Position numbers and translations under genes: made by a program
Notes under the pieces: model-generated
What the model saw: only the letters and a program-made list of their open reading frames with translations
The model's database searches: none
Told to the model about the DNA's origin: nothing
NCBI GenBank assembly: GCA_009845425.1
Contig: VXZQ01000001.1
Location: 524,785-588,784 of the forward strand
DNA: 64,000 nt
DNA from: Holophagales bacterium
GTDB lineage: Bacteria; Acidobacteriota; Thermoanaerobaculia; Multivoradales; Multivoraceae
Direction: 5' to 3'
Part shown: positions 22,753 to 31,741 of the stretch, one piece after another
Layout: each line of letters opens with the position of its first letter
Numbering within the stretch: position 1 is the stretch's first letter

Positions 22753-23607
22753 TCAGCGGCGGCTCCCATCCGGGCCGAACTTCCACGGCGGCTCGTCACC
22801 GAACCTACCCTCGTCCCGCATGGTGCGGTACTCCACGTCTTCGCGGTCTACGACCTTGCACCAACCAACGTATTGCTGAGGGCCGGCCCATCCGTGGCGC
22901 GACCAGAACGCCACGTTACCGCCAACGGAGACTCCTCCCACTACTTCTCGCGTACTCTCCCAGTGTCGGGTGACGGTGACGACTGAGACTTCGGCACCGC
23001 CCAAGCCGATTCGCTCGATGAGTGTGAGCGCGTTCTTGCTGCCGTAGACCCGCACGTTGGATGCGCCCAGGTTGCCAACCAAGCGGGCGTTGCCGACGCC
23101 GTAGATGCCCCTTGCAACACTGTCGGTGGGCAGGCGGATGTCGTCGTAGGCCATTCTGCCTCCGCTTTCTCCGGCATCGGGGAACCAGCAGCGTAGACCG
23201 CGCGCCTCTGAGAGGTTCTCTTTGAGGTCGTTCGCTTCCGGGTAGAGGATGCCGCGGGCTTCGGGATCGCCGGTTGGGCAGATGGACGCCAAGGCATGGT
23301 GCTCCGGGCTCCCCGCCGCTGGAAGCAAGTCGCCGAACAGTTCTTCCTGCCGCGCTTGTAACGCACCGCGCTTGGCCCAGAATCCGTAGTCGCCGCGCTC
23401 GGCCTCCAAGATGCACGCCGCGCCTTGTACGGCGACATCTCGATTGGCGAGCACGTCGGGGTCTTCTGCGTCAAGACCCACAGCTGCGATCAACGACTCC
23501 CAGTACGCATCGGCGACGTGGTTGGCGTCCAGCGGCGGCTCCTGCGCCTCGCAGACTCCCACGGTCAGCCAAGCCAGCGTCGCCATCGCCATGCAGATCC
23601 GGTTCAC
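22753..23607 (-). CDS. exported hypothetical protein
   Basis: 284 residues from GTG 23607, chosen because AGGAGGAAG (minus strand, 23614-23622) lies 6 bases upstream. Signal peptide ICMAMATLAWLTVGVCEAQ. The mature part has a helical half (DANHVADAYWESLIAAVGLD, ALQARQEELFGDLL) and a beta-rich half (GNARLVGNLGASNVRVYGSK, EVSVVTVTRHWESTREVVGG). No family recognised. Moderate G+C. Confidence 0.65.
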   Translation of the reverse strand: MNRICMAMATLAWLTVGVCEAQEPPLDANHVADAYWESLIAAVGLDAEDPDVLANRDVAVQGAACILEAERGDYGFWAKRGALQARQEELFGDLLPAAGSPEHHALASICPTGDPEARGILYPEANDLKENLSEARGLRCWFPDAGESGGRMAYDDIRLPTDSVARGIYGVGNARLVGNLGASNVRVYGSKNALTLIERIGLGGAEVSVVTVTRHWESTREVVGGVSVGGNVAFWSRHGWAGPQQYVGWCKVVDREDVEYRTMRDEGRFGDEPPWKFGPDGSRR

Positions 23608-23655
23608 CGGTTTCTTCCTCCTATGTGTCTGTCCGTGGATAATAGTCCGCGCGTC

Positions 23656-23913
23656 ATGAAGAACCCCGCCCACCCAGGCAGGCTCGTCGCGAGCGCCTTC
23701 GAGGCCGAGGGCTGGACGATCTCGCACGCCGCCGAGCGGCTCGGCGTCACCCGCGCGTTCCTGTCGCGCATCCTCCACGGACACGCCGGCATCACCGCAG
23801 CCACCGCGCTGCGGCTCGAGGCGCTCGGCTGGTCCGACGCGGAACACTGGATGCGGATGCAGGCGAGTCACGACCTCGCCCGGGAACGGCGGCGCGCCCG
23901 CGCCGTCGCCTGA
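23656..23913 (+). CDS. HigA-type XRE antitoxin, orphan
   Basis: 85 residues from ATG 23656. HPGRLVASAFEAEGWTISHAAERLGVTRAFLSRILHGHAGITAATALRLEAL is the HigA pattern (HPGE/R.L.E...G.s...lA..LGVsr..lSril.G..gis...AlRLe), with the EHWMRMQASHDL tail. HigA normally follows a HigB toxin; the 50 bases upstream belong to the promoter of the divergent gene, so the toxin is absent. Confidence 0.88.
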   Translation: MKNPAHPGRLVASAFEAEGWTISHAAERLGVTRAFLSRILHGHAGITAATALRLEALGWSDAEHWMRMQASHDLARERRRARAVA

Positions 23914-24008
23914 TCCGTCCCCGCGCACTACTTCACCCTCGCGCGAGCGGCCGTGCTGTACCCGGGCGGCCGGCGAGTCGAGTTCGGGCTGAGGAACCGA
24001 GAAAGACC

Positions 24009-24797
24009 ATGACTGAAGCAACGCCCATCACAACCACCCTCGCCGGGCATGTCCTGCGAATCCACGTGGACCGCGAGAAGAAGCTCAACAGCTTCACTCC
24101 CGAGATGTTCGGGCAACTCTCCGGCGCACTGACCGAACTCGAGGAGACGGAAGACGCATGGGTCGGCGTCCTCACCTTCCAGGGGAAGCACACGACGGCC
24201 GGCCTCGACCTGCCGAAGTTCGCCGGTTCGATGGCCCGCGGCAGGGACGCCGACGAATCGCCGGACGACCGCCCCGACCCCTTCGCGCTCCGCCGGCGAT
24301 GCCGCAAGCCGCTGGTGATGGCCGTCCAGGGGATCTGCTACACGATCGGGATCGAAATGGCGCTGGCCGCGGACATCGTGGTGGCGGCCGAGGACGCGCG
24401 CTTCGCGCAACTGGAACCCCGGCGCGGCCTCGCGGTGTTCGGAGGCGCCCACGTCCGCTACGTGCAGCGAGCCGGATGGGGAAACGCGATGTACCACCTG
24501 CTGCGCGCCGACGAGTTCGACGCCCAGCGCGCACTCGCTCTCGGCTTCGTGCAGGAAGTCGTGCCCACCGGCGACCAGATCGACCGGGCCCTGGCGCTTG
24601 CGGAGGAGATCTGCGAGTGCGCCCCACTCGCCGTTCGGGAGATCAAGCGGGCGGCGCAGGTCTATCTCGAAGAGGGCGAGCAGGCCGCGTACCGGGAGAT
24701 TCCTGCCATGCGCGCAAGGACGGCGAACTCGGCGGACTTCGCGGAGGGGATCGCTTCGTTCGTCGAGCGTCGCAAGGCGACGTTTCAAGGGCGCTGA
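24009..24797 (+). CDS. crotonase (enoyl-CoA hydratase/isomerase family) protein
   Basis: 262 residues from ATG 24009. Fold landmarks: HVLRIHVDREKKLNSFTPEM, GVLTFQGKHTTAGLDL (oxyanion strand), KPLVMAVQGICYTIGIEMALAADIVVAAEDARFAQLEPRRGL, and RALALGFVQEVVPTGD. The two Glu residues of classic enoyl-CoA hydratase are not both evident (AVFGGAHVRYV where a Glu is usual), so another crotonase reaction such as isomerisation or hydrolysis is as likely. A truncated copy of its 3' third is at 19525-19746, and a dehalogenase fragment follows it directly. Confidence 0.85.
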   Translation: MTEATPITTTLAGHVLRIHVDREKKLNSFTPEMFGQLSGALTELEETEDAWVGVLTFQGKHTTAGLDLPKFAGSMARGRDADESPDDRPDPFALRRRCRKPLVMAVQGICYTIGIEMALAADIVVAAEDARFAQLEPRRGLAVFGGAHVRYVQRAGWGNAMYHLLRADEFDAQRALALGFVQEVVPTGDQIDRALALAEEICECAPLAVREIKRAAQVYLEEGEQAAYREIPAMRARTANSADFAEGIASFVERRKATFQGR

Positions 24798-24810
24798 CCG
24801 GGGCCGTCGC

Positions 24811-25005
24811 GCCGCGGCACGACCCGCGAGCGCCGCGCTGCCGGGCTACATCGTGGGCGCGAGCGGCTGGCTGCGCTCGATCTGGCAGGACCGCGCCGCC
24901 TTCGCGGACAAGCCGGCGCTCATTCTCTGGGGCCTGAAGGACATTGCGTTCCGGAGGAAGGAACTGGGGCGATGGAAGTCGGCGCTTCGGGATGTCGACG
25001 CGCGC
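24811..25005 (+). pseudogene. internal fragment of the dehalogenase gene (copy 2)
   Basis: About 195 bases nearly identical to 18885-19079 of the intact dehalogenase, encoding SAALPGYIVGASGWLRSIWQ, then AFADKPALILWGLKDIAFRR. It starts 13 bases after the crotonase stop and ends in unrelated sequence. No start or nucleophile region. Confidence 0.85.
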
Positions 25006-25182
25006 GTCCGTTCCGGTGGCCAGATGCTCTCCGTGACTGACCTCGGCGCTGAAGCCCTCAGCTATGGCCACCGCTTTGCCCGCTCAGCCAACGGACTGCT
25101 ACACCTCCCGCCGAGCGCACGGGACTCAGGCGAATCTGAACAACAGCAGAGCGCAGTCGGCGAACGCTCGGCCGGCAGCGGT

Positions 25183-25344
25183 TCAGTCGTCTAAGAGCCG
25201 GCGAAGCAACCACACCGGCACCGCAATCGCGAGCACAAAGGCGGTCATGAGGAGACCGAAGCCAAGCACCGCGCCAAGTCCCTCCCTCAACTCTTCGGGG
25301 ATGAGGTCGAGAGCCAAGCGGACCAGTTCCACTACGGACTGCAT
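25183..25344 (-). CDS. 53-residue single-pass membrane protein
   Basis: From ATG 25344: MQSVVELVRLALDLIPEELR, then a hydrophobic span LGFGLLMTAFVLAIAVPVW and a positively charged C-terminus (LLRRLLDD). Clear amphipathic helix plus one membrane segment. No family recognised. It is the most downstream of three tiny minus-strand genes. Confidence 0.55.
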   Translation of the reverse strand: MQSVVELVRLALDLIPEELREGLGAVLGFGLLMTAFVLAIAVPVWLLRRLLDD

Positions 25345-25413
25345 CAGGGACTAGCTGCGGCTCACTTGACGAGGAAGCCGCCGACTGACGGAGCCGGGTA
25401 CGCCCCCAAGCCC

Positions 25414-25581
25414 TTAGTCTGCCTTCACCTTCACTCGCTTCAACAACTCCATTACGGCGCCGCAGAGCGAGCGCGTCTCGGCCTTGGACAGCTTGCCAGT
25501 TCTGAGGCCGCGGGCAGCGTACTCGCGCGCCCACTCGTAGAACTGGGCGTCCTCGTCCGTCTTGGTCACTTTTGCCGTCAT
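25414..25581 (-). CDS. 55-residue helical protein
   Basis: From ATG 25581 with AAGGAG 8 bases upstream. Sequence MTAKVTKTDEDAQFYEWARE, then YAARGLRTGKLSKAETRSLC and an amphipathic Lys-rich C-terminus (VMELLKRVKVKAD). All helical. Function unknown; the strong ribosome-binding site argues that it is expressed. Confidence 0.6.
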   Translation of the reverse strand: MTAKVTKTDEDAQFYEWAREYAARGLRTGKLSKAETRSLCGAVMELLKRVKVKAD

Positions 25582-25620
25582 TCGCTCGTCTCCTTACATC
25601 TATAGCTAACTCGACGCGGA

Positions 25621-25837
25621 CTAGGCGTCGAACGCAGCCCTAGCCGCTTCGCCCTTGCCCTTGAGGTCGTTCAGCAGCCCGTACAGTCGCTCGCTCTCGG
25701 CTTTGGCTGCTGAAGCGTGCTGCCTGAGCCCGTTGACGACGCCTGCAACGCGTTTTCACCCAGCCCTCTAGGTCCCCGTTGCGGTCGATCTTGGGGTACT
25801 CGCGAAGCAATGCCCTAGCTTGTTCCTCGAAGTTCAT
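25621..25837 (-). pseudogene. small helical gene with one-base frameshift in an A tract
   Basis: From ATG 25837 (GAGGAGACC upstream) it reads MNFEEQARALLREYPKIDRN, GDLEGWVK. A second frame then carries RVAGVVNGLRQHASAAKAES, ERLYGLLNDLKGKGEAARAA and a TAG at 25621. Removing one A from the AAAA run (complement of 25753-25756) would join them into a 71-residue protein. This could be slippage, inactivation or sequencing error. Confidence 0.55.
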
Positions 25838-26090
25838 GGTCTCCTCAGACCTAGCAGGCACCGCACCCGCCGCCTCGTACGGCGGCTGTGTCTTGCCCAC
25901 CGGAACGAGCGCGGAGCGTATCAAGCCCGAGGTTCAGAATAGGTCCGCCAACTCCTCCAGGAGGCCGTCAATCACGTTCAGCGCAGCCAGCCGTTGTCGG
26001 CGATCAGGCCCCGCTAGCGGATGCTCCCCTCCATGCCCAAGACAAGCTCGCGCATCCGCTCGAGCATCGACATTCCCACACGGGAAGAGC

Positions 26091-26392
26091 GGGGCCAGGA
26101 ACCGGTGTGCCGGCTCAACCCGGCCGCGCTCCGGGAAGCCCAGGACTGGCTCGAGTTCCACACGCGCTTGTGGACTGAGCGCCTCGATGCGCTTGGCGCC
26201 CTGGTCGAGACCAGCGCCGACGAGGAGGGCGAACGGCGATGAGGGACCTGACGCTGCGACGCGTGATCGACGCACCGGTTGAGCGGATCTACGCGGCCTG
26301 GACCGACCCGGGGTTGCTGAAGCAGTGGCTGGCGCCGGGCAGTGCCGTGGCCTCGCGCGGTCGCCCACGTCGCTGTCGACGGGGACGTTCCA
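26091..26392 (+). pseudogene. duplicated ArsR 3' end plus AHSA1 5' end
   Basis: About 300 bases matching 17704-18004. It retains CRLNPAALREAQDWLEFHTR of ArsR, the ATGA junction at 26239, and RRVIDAPVERIYAAWTDPGL of AHSA1, then shifts frame after AVASRG. A truncated copy of the operon junction. Confidence 0.85.
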
Positions 26393-26423
26393 AGCACTCA
26401 ATGGGCGAACTACCGAGCGACCG

Positions 26424-26768
26424 TCAAGGCGCTGCCCTAGGCGTCTCGCCCGCATCTGGCTCGTTCCACTCCTGACGCTTGTTGGATAGCACGTCACGCA
26501 GCGTGACCGCCGAGTGTCCTGGCATCTCCACCAGCGGGTCGACTCCGGGCCGGTAAGGCCAGAGCGGGCAGCGGCGCGACTGGCAGGCGGCCACTTGGGC
26601 GCGCCATGTGCCGCCGGCGCCGGGGTCGTAGATGCAGTCGGCACAGAAGGCCGCTATCGCCTCCGACCGGGTCGGTACTCCGGCAGCTCGGTAGGCAGCC
26701 GACTTCGCGCGCTTGCTGGCCTGGGCCTGCGCGACCACCTCGGCGGAATGCAGTTGGTCATGGGGCAT
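26424..26768 (-). CDS. small Cys-rich (zinc-finger-like) protein
   Basis: 114 residues from ATG 26768. The centre carries CADC, then a Cys about 20 residues on (AAC), then SRRCPLWPYRPG. This C-x2-C...C...CPLxPYR arrangement is seen in short phage and plasmid proteins and probably binds Zn2+. Ala/Lys-rich N-terminus. Function unknown. Confidence 0.6.
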   Translation of the reverse strand: MPHDQLHSAEVVAQAQASKRAKSAAYRAAGVPTRSEAIAAFCADCIYDPGAGGTWRAQVAACQSRRCPLWPYRPGVDPLVEMPGHSAVTLRDVLSNKRQEWNEPDAGETPRAAP

Positions 26769-26906
26769 CTGGTCTCTCTCCCTCGAAGCGGTGTGAGCGG
26801 GTCGCTCAGTCTAGACCGATCAGCAGAGTGCAACCCCATCAAACCGCAGCCACCCTGGCCGGGGCTGTGGAACTCCCGCTCTCTCGGGGGACACCCGGAA
26901 CCCGCG

Positions 26907-27129
26907 GCGAACGACTGGCTGCGCTCCATCTGGCAGAACCGCCCCGCCTTCGCGGGCAAGCCCGCGCTCATTCCGTGGGGTCATCGCGACCCGAAGAAAA
27001 GGAACTGGTGCGGCGGAGGTCGTCGCTTCGGGATGCCGAGGTGCACGAGTTCGACGACTGTGAGCACTTCCTAGCGGAGAGGCGCCGGGGTGGGTTGTGG
27101 AGGCGCTTCGGGGGTTCATGGGGCGCTAG
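26907..27129 (+). pseudogene. decayed dehalogenase fragment (copy 3)
   Basis: Similar to 18940-19165 of the dehalogenase gene but with substitutions and deletions: NDWLRSIWQNRPAFAGKPAL, then a frameshift, then VHEFDDCEHFLAE, ending at GGSWGA. More diverged than the copy at 24811, so older. Confidence 0.75.
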
Positions 27130-27270
27130 TGGTCGCCGCGGCCCAAGTCTAGTGCCCGCCGTGCCGACGTTTCACGCTGGGCGGACCTTCTGGTTGCTCT
27201 CGCCTCGGCCTAGCTGTTACCCTCTGGCCGAGATGCACCTCAGCGGACCTGCTACGGCGGGTGAGGTCCC

Positions 27271-28635
27271 GTGACCGAACTGGTCCTCCGAGCCGTGCCG
27301 GCTCTCACGACCTCCCGTCGACGCCCCAAGCCCGTCGCGAGTTTCGACTCGGAGGAAGCTCATAGGCTCCGCTACCGGAAGAAGCGGCACGCCGAGTTGC
27401 CGCACATCGTCAAGTTCTCCGGTGGTCGCTCCAGCGGGATGATGCTGTTCCTGCTCCTAGAGAACGGGATACTGGATCCGGCGCGGGGAGACGTGATTGT
27501 CTTCAACAACACCGCCAGCGAGCACCCCGACACCTACCGCTTCGTACGGGACTGCGAGGCGGCGTCCTGCAGGTACGGAGTCCCCTTCTTCTGGATCGAG
27601 TTTCAGACCTACGAGGACGTGGTCAGACGGCAATGGTCGCGGCGCGCCTCGTACCGCCTCGTGAACAACCAGCCCTGGTCGCTGGAGAATCCGGATGGTT
27701 TCCACTGGCGCGGAGAAGTGTTCGAGGAACTACTGTCCTGGTCCTGCTACGTGCCGAACCAATTCCGGCGCATCTGCACGCAGAAGATGAAACTGGAGAC
27801 GACGCGGATGTTCCTGATGGACTGGCTCGCCGGCAAGGACGGCATAGCCCGTCAGGGACACTATGGAAAGACCTCGCGGATCAAGGCGGACGCGATGTAT
27901 GCCCGTCACCAGCGCAGCAACGGCAGTGTGCCCAAACACATCCTAACGCGGAAGCGAGACTTCGTCCTGAACCGCCCGCACTACCGGCCGGACCAGCGAT
28001 TCGACGACTTCTCTCCGGTCTGGCAGCCGTTCGAGAATCAGGCCACGAAGGACAGCGTCTTCGGCGGCAGGGCCCGGTTTGCCAAGCGAGGCGGCCACAT
28101 GGAGTACGTCGCCTTCGTTGGGCTCAGGGGCGATGAACAGAATCGCGTCAAGAGGGTCGAGGACCGCAACGGCGGACCGGGCGCCTCCGGCTACGAAGGC
28201 GAGCACGTCTACATGCCCCTTGCTGACTTGGCCATCAGCCGGAGCGACGTCAACGCTTTCTGGGATCAGCAGGAATGGGATCTCGCTCTGCCGAGCGAAG
28301 GGTCTCTCTCGAACTGTGTCTACTGCTTCCTCAAGGGTGCCGCGAATCTGGAGTATGTCCATCAGAGGATGGAAGCCGAGAAGCACCGCGAGATTCCCGG
28401 CTTCGGGTCGCTGGCCGATACACCTTGCGACGTCGATTGGTGGGACAAGATGGAGAGGCAGTACGGTCGCGACTTAGAGGCTGAGAAACGGCAGATCCAC
28501 GGGAACCCGAGGAACAAGCTCATCGGCTTCTTCGGAACCTCGACTGGCTTTTCCTACTCGGTTCTGCGAGAGAAGGCCGCTGACGGACTAGCGGAGTACT
28601 CAGAGTCGCTGCTCCCCTGCGACTGCACGGAGTAA
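27271..28635 (+). CDS. DndC/SspD-like PP-loop ATPase (PAPS-reductase family)
   Basis: 454 residues from GTG 27271 with GAGGT upstream. Near residue 50 the PP-loop reads KFSGGRSSGMM, the ATP-pyrophosphatase signature of PAPS reductase/DndC-like enzymes. VIVFNNTASEHPDTYRFV is the strand pairing with it. Cys159 and Cys169 (RRICTQKMK), plus Cys349 and Cys352 (SNCVYCFLKG), are candidates for the four [4Fe-4S] ligands known in DndC/SspD. Such enzymes adenylate a substrate so that sulfur can be inserted. The next gene, 12 bp on, is a cysteine desulfurase, the expected sulfur donor. Confidence 0.8.
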   Translation: MTELVLRAVPALTTSRRRPKPVASFDSEEAHRLRYRKKRHAELPHIVKFSGGRSSGMMLFLLLENGILDPARGDVIVFNNTASEHPDTYRFVRDCEAASCRYGVPFFWIEFQTYEDVVRRQWSRRASYRLVNNQPWSLENPDGFHWRGEVFEELLSWSCYVPNQFRRICTQKMKLETTRMFLMDWLAGKDGIARQGHYGKTSRIKADAMYARHQRSNGSVPKHILTRKRDFVLNRPHYRPDQRFDDFSPVWQPFENQATKDSVFGGRARFAKRGGHMEYVAFVGLRGDEQNRVKRVEDRNGGPGASGYEGEHVYMPLADLAISRSDVNAFWDQQEWDLALPSEGSLSNCVYCFLKGAANLEYVHQRMEAEKHREIPGFGSLADTPCDVDWWDKMERQYGRDLEAEKRQIHGNPRNKLIGFFGTSTGFSYSVLREKAADGLAEYSESLLPCDCTE

Positions 28636-28647
28636 TCTCGGCGACGG

Positions 28648-29796
28648 ATGGACCGGTCCGTCGCGTACTTGGACAACCAGGCAACGACGCCTGTTGACCC
28701 GCGAGTGCGGGAGGCGATGCTCCCGTTCCTCGGCCAGGTCTTCGGGAATCCACACTCCCGCGACCACGCCTTCGGATGGGACGCGGCGAACGCGGTCCGG
28801 CGCTCCCGAGCGGACGTTGCCGCCCTCGTCAACGCCGATGACGACGAGGTCGTGTTCACCTCCGGTGCCACAGAGTCGTGCAATCTAGCTTTGAGAGGTG
28901 TTGCCAAGGCTGCACCCGACAGGCGCAGGCGCATCATCACGATCGCGACCGAGCATCCTGCTGTGATCGAGACCGTCCGCGACCTAGGTCAGACTGGATT
29001 CGAAGTCGTAATCCTGTCCGTCGGCTCGGACGGTATTGTGGACCTGGATCACATGGACAGCATGCTGAACGACCGTACCTTGGTCGTCTCAGTCATGGCT
29101 GGCAACAACGAGATCGGCGTCCTCCAACCGCTCGCCGAGATCGGGGCTATGTGCCGGCACTATGGGGTGATCTTCCACACCGACGCCACACAGGCCATGG
29201 GCCGTATCGCAGTCGACGTTGACGACTGGCAGGTGGACCTACTGAGCCTCTCGGGGCACAAGATGTACGGTCCCAAAGGTGTCGGTGCTCTCTTCGTGCG
29301 CGAAGGCACTCCGATCGCACCGGTCTTCGCTGGCGGCGGTCAAGAGTTCGGGCTTCGTCCCGGCACAGTTCCGGTTCAACTTGTCGTAGGCTTGGGGGAA
29401 GCGTGCGCACTCGCGGTGGATTCCTGGCGTGCAGATGCCAAACGGATCGCCGAACTCACTAACCACCTGAAAGCCGGCCTGATGGAGTCCTGTCCAGTTA
29501 TCCGCTTCTTTGGCAGCATGGAAAGGCGGTTACCAGGCAGTCTCAGTGTCGGCTTCGGCTGGCCCGCACACGAAGTCATCGCCAAGGTCTCGGATCGAAT
29601 CGCGGTCTCTACCGGTTCAGCTTGCTCGTCAGACTCCACTGAACCGTCACGTGTCTTGCGAGCACTTGGTCTCAACGATGAGGCGGCGGCCTCAGGGGTC
29701 CGCATCAGTCTCGGCCGCTTCAACATCGACAAGGACGTAGCCGCGGCACTCAACGCGTTCTCGCGGCTCCCTGTGGCGCAGGAGGAGTATGGATAG
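28648..29796 (+). CDS. cysteine desulfurase (IscS/DndA/SspA type)
   Basis: 382 residues from ATG 28648. PLP-enzyme motifs: AYLDNQATTPVDPRVREAM, FTSGATESCNLAL, TEHPAVIE, HTDATQAMG, and SLSGHK205MYGPKG with the Schiff-base Lys. The catalytic loop reads STGSAC327SSDSTEPSRVL. This releases sulfur from cysteine as a persulfide. Full length. It overlaps the GHKL gene by 8 bp and follows a PP-loop ATPase by 12 bp, so it is dedicated to this locus rather than to general Fe-S assembly (no iscU nearby). Confidence 0.92.
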   Translation: MDRSVAYLDNQATTPVDPRVREAMLPFLGQVFGNPHSRDHAFGWDAANAVRRSRADVAALVNADDDEVVFTSGATESCNLALRGVAKAAPDRRRRIITIATEHPAVIETVRDLGQTGFEVVILSVGSDGIVDLDHMDSMLNDRTLVVSVMAGNNEIGVLQPLAEIGAMCRHYGVIFHTDATQAMGRIAVDVDDWQVDLLSLSGHKMYGPKGVGALFVREGTPIAPVFAGGGQEFGLRPGTVPVQLVVGLGEACALAVDSWRADAKRIAELTNHLKAGLMESCPVIRFFGSMERRLPGSLSVGFGWPAHEVIAKVSDRIAVSTGSACSSDSTEPSRVLRALGLNDEAAASGVRISLGRFNIDKDVAAALNAFSRLPVAQEEYG

Positions 29797-31741
29797 CCTT
29801 ACCACAAACGGACTCGACCTGAGGTTTGGGCCCGCTGGCGCCAGCACAGGCTTTACGCCAGCCGGCATTGCCGCCTTCAACGATCTTCGGCCCGCAGCCG
29901 TTGTGCGCGAGCTCCTGCAAAACTCGCTCGACGCGCTGACCCCGAAACAGACTACTGCCCGGGTCCTGTTCCGTGTTGACCGGTGCGAGTCTTCCGAGAT
30001 TCCTGGAATCCAGAACTACTGGCGAGCCTACAAGGCCGCCGTCAAGACCCAAGCCGACATGCGCGGCGGGAGTCTTGCCGGCCAAGCGCGCTACGTCGCG
30101 GACACCATGGAGAAGGCACTCGAGCAGCAGCGCCATCGGGTCCTGACCGTCCTCGACAACGGGCATGGTCTCGACGAGCGTCGGATGAACGCCCTTCTGA
30201 GCGACGGCGTCAGCGCAAACGACCCCGGTTCGACCGGCGCCTACGGCAACGGGCACTGTGTGGCGATCCCTGCTTCCGACCTTCGGTACGTCCTCTATGC
30301 GGGACTCACCGAGAATGGGGACACCATAGCCTCGGGCCACGCGGTCATCGCCTCCCATGCCATGGAGGGCAAAGGCCGGCTCCAAGCTGGTGACGGTTTT
30401 CTGATCAGGGGCTTCAGGGATCCAAACAGCGGCAAGCTCTACGAGTACGAGTCGGGCGAGGGCATCCCAGCTTTCCTTCAGAGTCGTGTCGACGACATCA
30501 AGGCGATGCACGGCCACGGGACGGCGGTCGTTCTCCTGGCCTTCAACAACTTCCGGGAAAGGAGGACGCTCTGGGACATGGTCTCCCGTGCCGCCGCGTG
30601 CAACTTCTTCGTGGCAATCGAGGAGGGGCGTCTCGTTGTCGATGTCCAAGGCTCCGAGGACAGCATCCGGACCTTGGATCGCGGCAACCTGAAAGCCGTC
30701 CTCGAGAACTGCCGAAACGAGAAGCGCTCGAGGGCGTTCCTGAGCGGTGCTAGAGCGTGGGAAGCGCATCAGGCCCTGAGAGAGGGAACGCGGCATGCCA
30801 TTGAGACCGATGCCGGGGTCATCCACGTGGCCCTACATCAACAGCAGTCTGGAAGTCCGAGGGTCGATCTGTGTCGCAACGGCATGTGGATCACCAACGA
30901 CTACAAGCTACCTCGCTTCTACTACAAGTTCACTGACAAGGAGCCCTTTCACGCAGTCCTGATGCTCGATGCCGAGAGCGGCGGCGAACTGCACCGGCTG
31001 ATCAAGGAGTCGGAGGGACCGCTCCACAACCAGGTCAACTTCAAGGACTTCTCGACGAAGGACCGGAAGCAGGTGGAGAAGGCCCTCGACCAGATTCGAG
31101 GGTGGCTCCGGGAGCACACGCCTTCCGTGAGCAATGAGGCCTTCAGTCCCGACGATTTTCTAACACTCGGCGAAGGACAGAACGGTGTGGCTGGCTGGAC
31201 TCAGCTCACTCTCTGGGGAACGCCGACTGCAGTGGAGCGCAGGATGCCAGCGCGGACTCCCCGGCTCACCCGGAAGCCTAAACGTCCAGGGGATGGCCCC
31301 CCATCCTCACGCCCTACCCGCCAACGCCGGCGACGCTCGCTCCCGTCCCTGTTTCAGGTTGTCTCTGTCCCAACGGGTGCGCGCAGCAGCCGTATCGTGG
31401 TCGAGTGTGAGCAGGACTACCCCGATGCGGAGTTTCGGCTGTGCCTCGACGAGAACATTGATGCTACGTGCGACCGGGTCCCCTACAACGAGATCCTGTT
31501 TGCCGCCCTGAGCAACACCAAACTCAACGGCAAGACTGTCCCCGCCGCAGCCCGCATCTGCGACCGAGGAGGCGGTGTCATCGGCATTCGCCTAGGTGAT
31601 TTGGCCGCGGGTGATCGACTGTTCTTGGAGACTGACTGGAGCTTCCCGCCCTCGGCCGGAACGCTTGCTGGTGACATCTCCCTGCGAGTTCAGGTAACCA
31701 AGACCGACCCGCTAGACGTGAGGGACGAAGAACGTGGCTGA
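29789..31741 (+). CDS. GHKL ATPase (MORC/Hsp90/MutL-type)
   Basis: 650 residues from ATG 29789. The N-terminal Bergerat fold is clear: N box R40ELLQN45SLDA, G1 box LD123NGHGLDE, G2 box GAYGNGH (150-156). Residues 370-460 form a transducer-like region (RFYYKFTDKEPFHAVLMLD, LHNQVNFKDFSTKDRKQVEK). A Pro/Arg-rich linker (about 485-530) leads to a beta-rich C-terminal domain (SSRIVVECEQDYPDAEFRLC). GHKL ATPases of this kind occur in restriction and defence loci and act as ATP-gated clamps. It takes the place that DndD or SspC ATPases hold in known phosphorothioation systems. Confidence 0.82.
   Translation: MDSLTTNGLDLRFGPAGASTGFTPAGIAAFNDLRPAAVVRELLQNSLDALTPKQTTARVLFRVDRCESSEIPGIQNYWRAYKAAVKTQADMRGGSLAGQARYVADTMEKALEQQRHRVLTVLDNGHGLDERRMNALLSDGVSANDPGSTGAYGNGHCVAIPASDLRYVLYAGLTENGDTIASGHAVIASHAMEGKGRLQAGDGFLIRGFRDPNSGKLYEYESGEGIPAFLQSRVDDIKAMHGHGTAVVLLAFNNFRERRTLWDMVSRAAACNFFVAIEEGRLVVDVQGSEDSIRTLDRGNLKAVLENCRNEKRSRAFLSGARAWEAHQALREGTRHAIETDAGVIHVALHQQQSGSPRVDLCRNGMWITNDYKLPRFYYKFTDKEPFHAVLMLDAESGGELHRLIKESEGPLHNQVNFKDFSTKDRKQVEKALDQIRGWLREHTPSVSNEAFSPDDFLTLGEGQNGVAGWTQLTLWGTPTAVERRMPARTPRLTRKPKRPGDGPPSSRPTRQRRRRSLPSLFQVVSVPTGARSSRIVVECEQDYPDAEFRLCLDENIDATCDRVPYNEILFAALSNTKLNGKTVPAAARICDRGGGVIGIRLGDLAAGDRLFLETDWSFPPSAGTLAGDISLRVQVTKTDPLDVRDEERG

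Noticed and set aside
28648..29796. Cysteine desulfurase as housekeeping iscS
   Set aside because: No iscU, hscA, fdx or suf genes are adjacent, and it overlaps the GHKL gene; a dedicated role in the locus is more likely.
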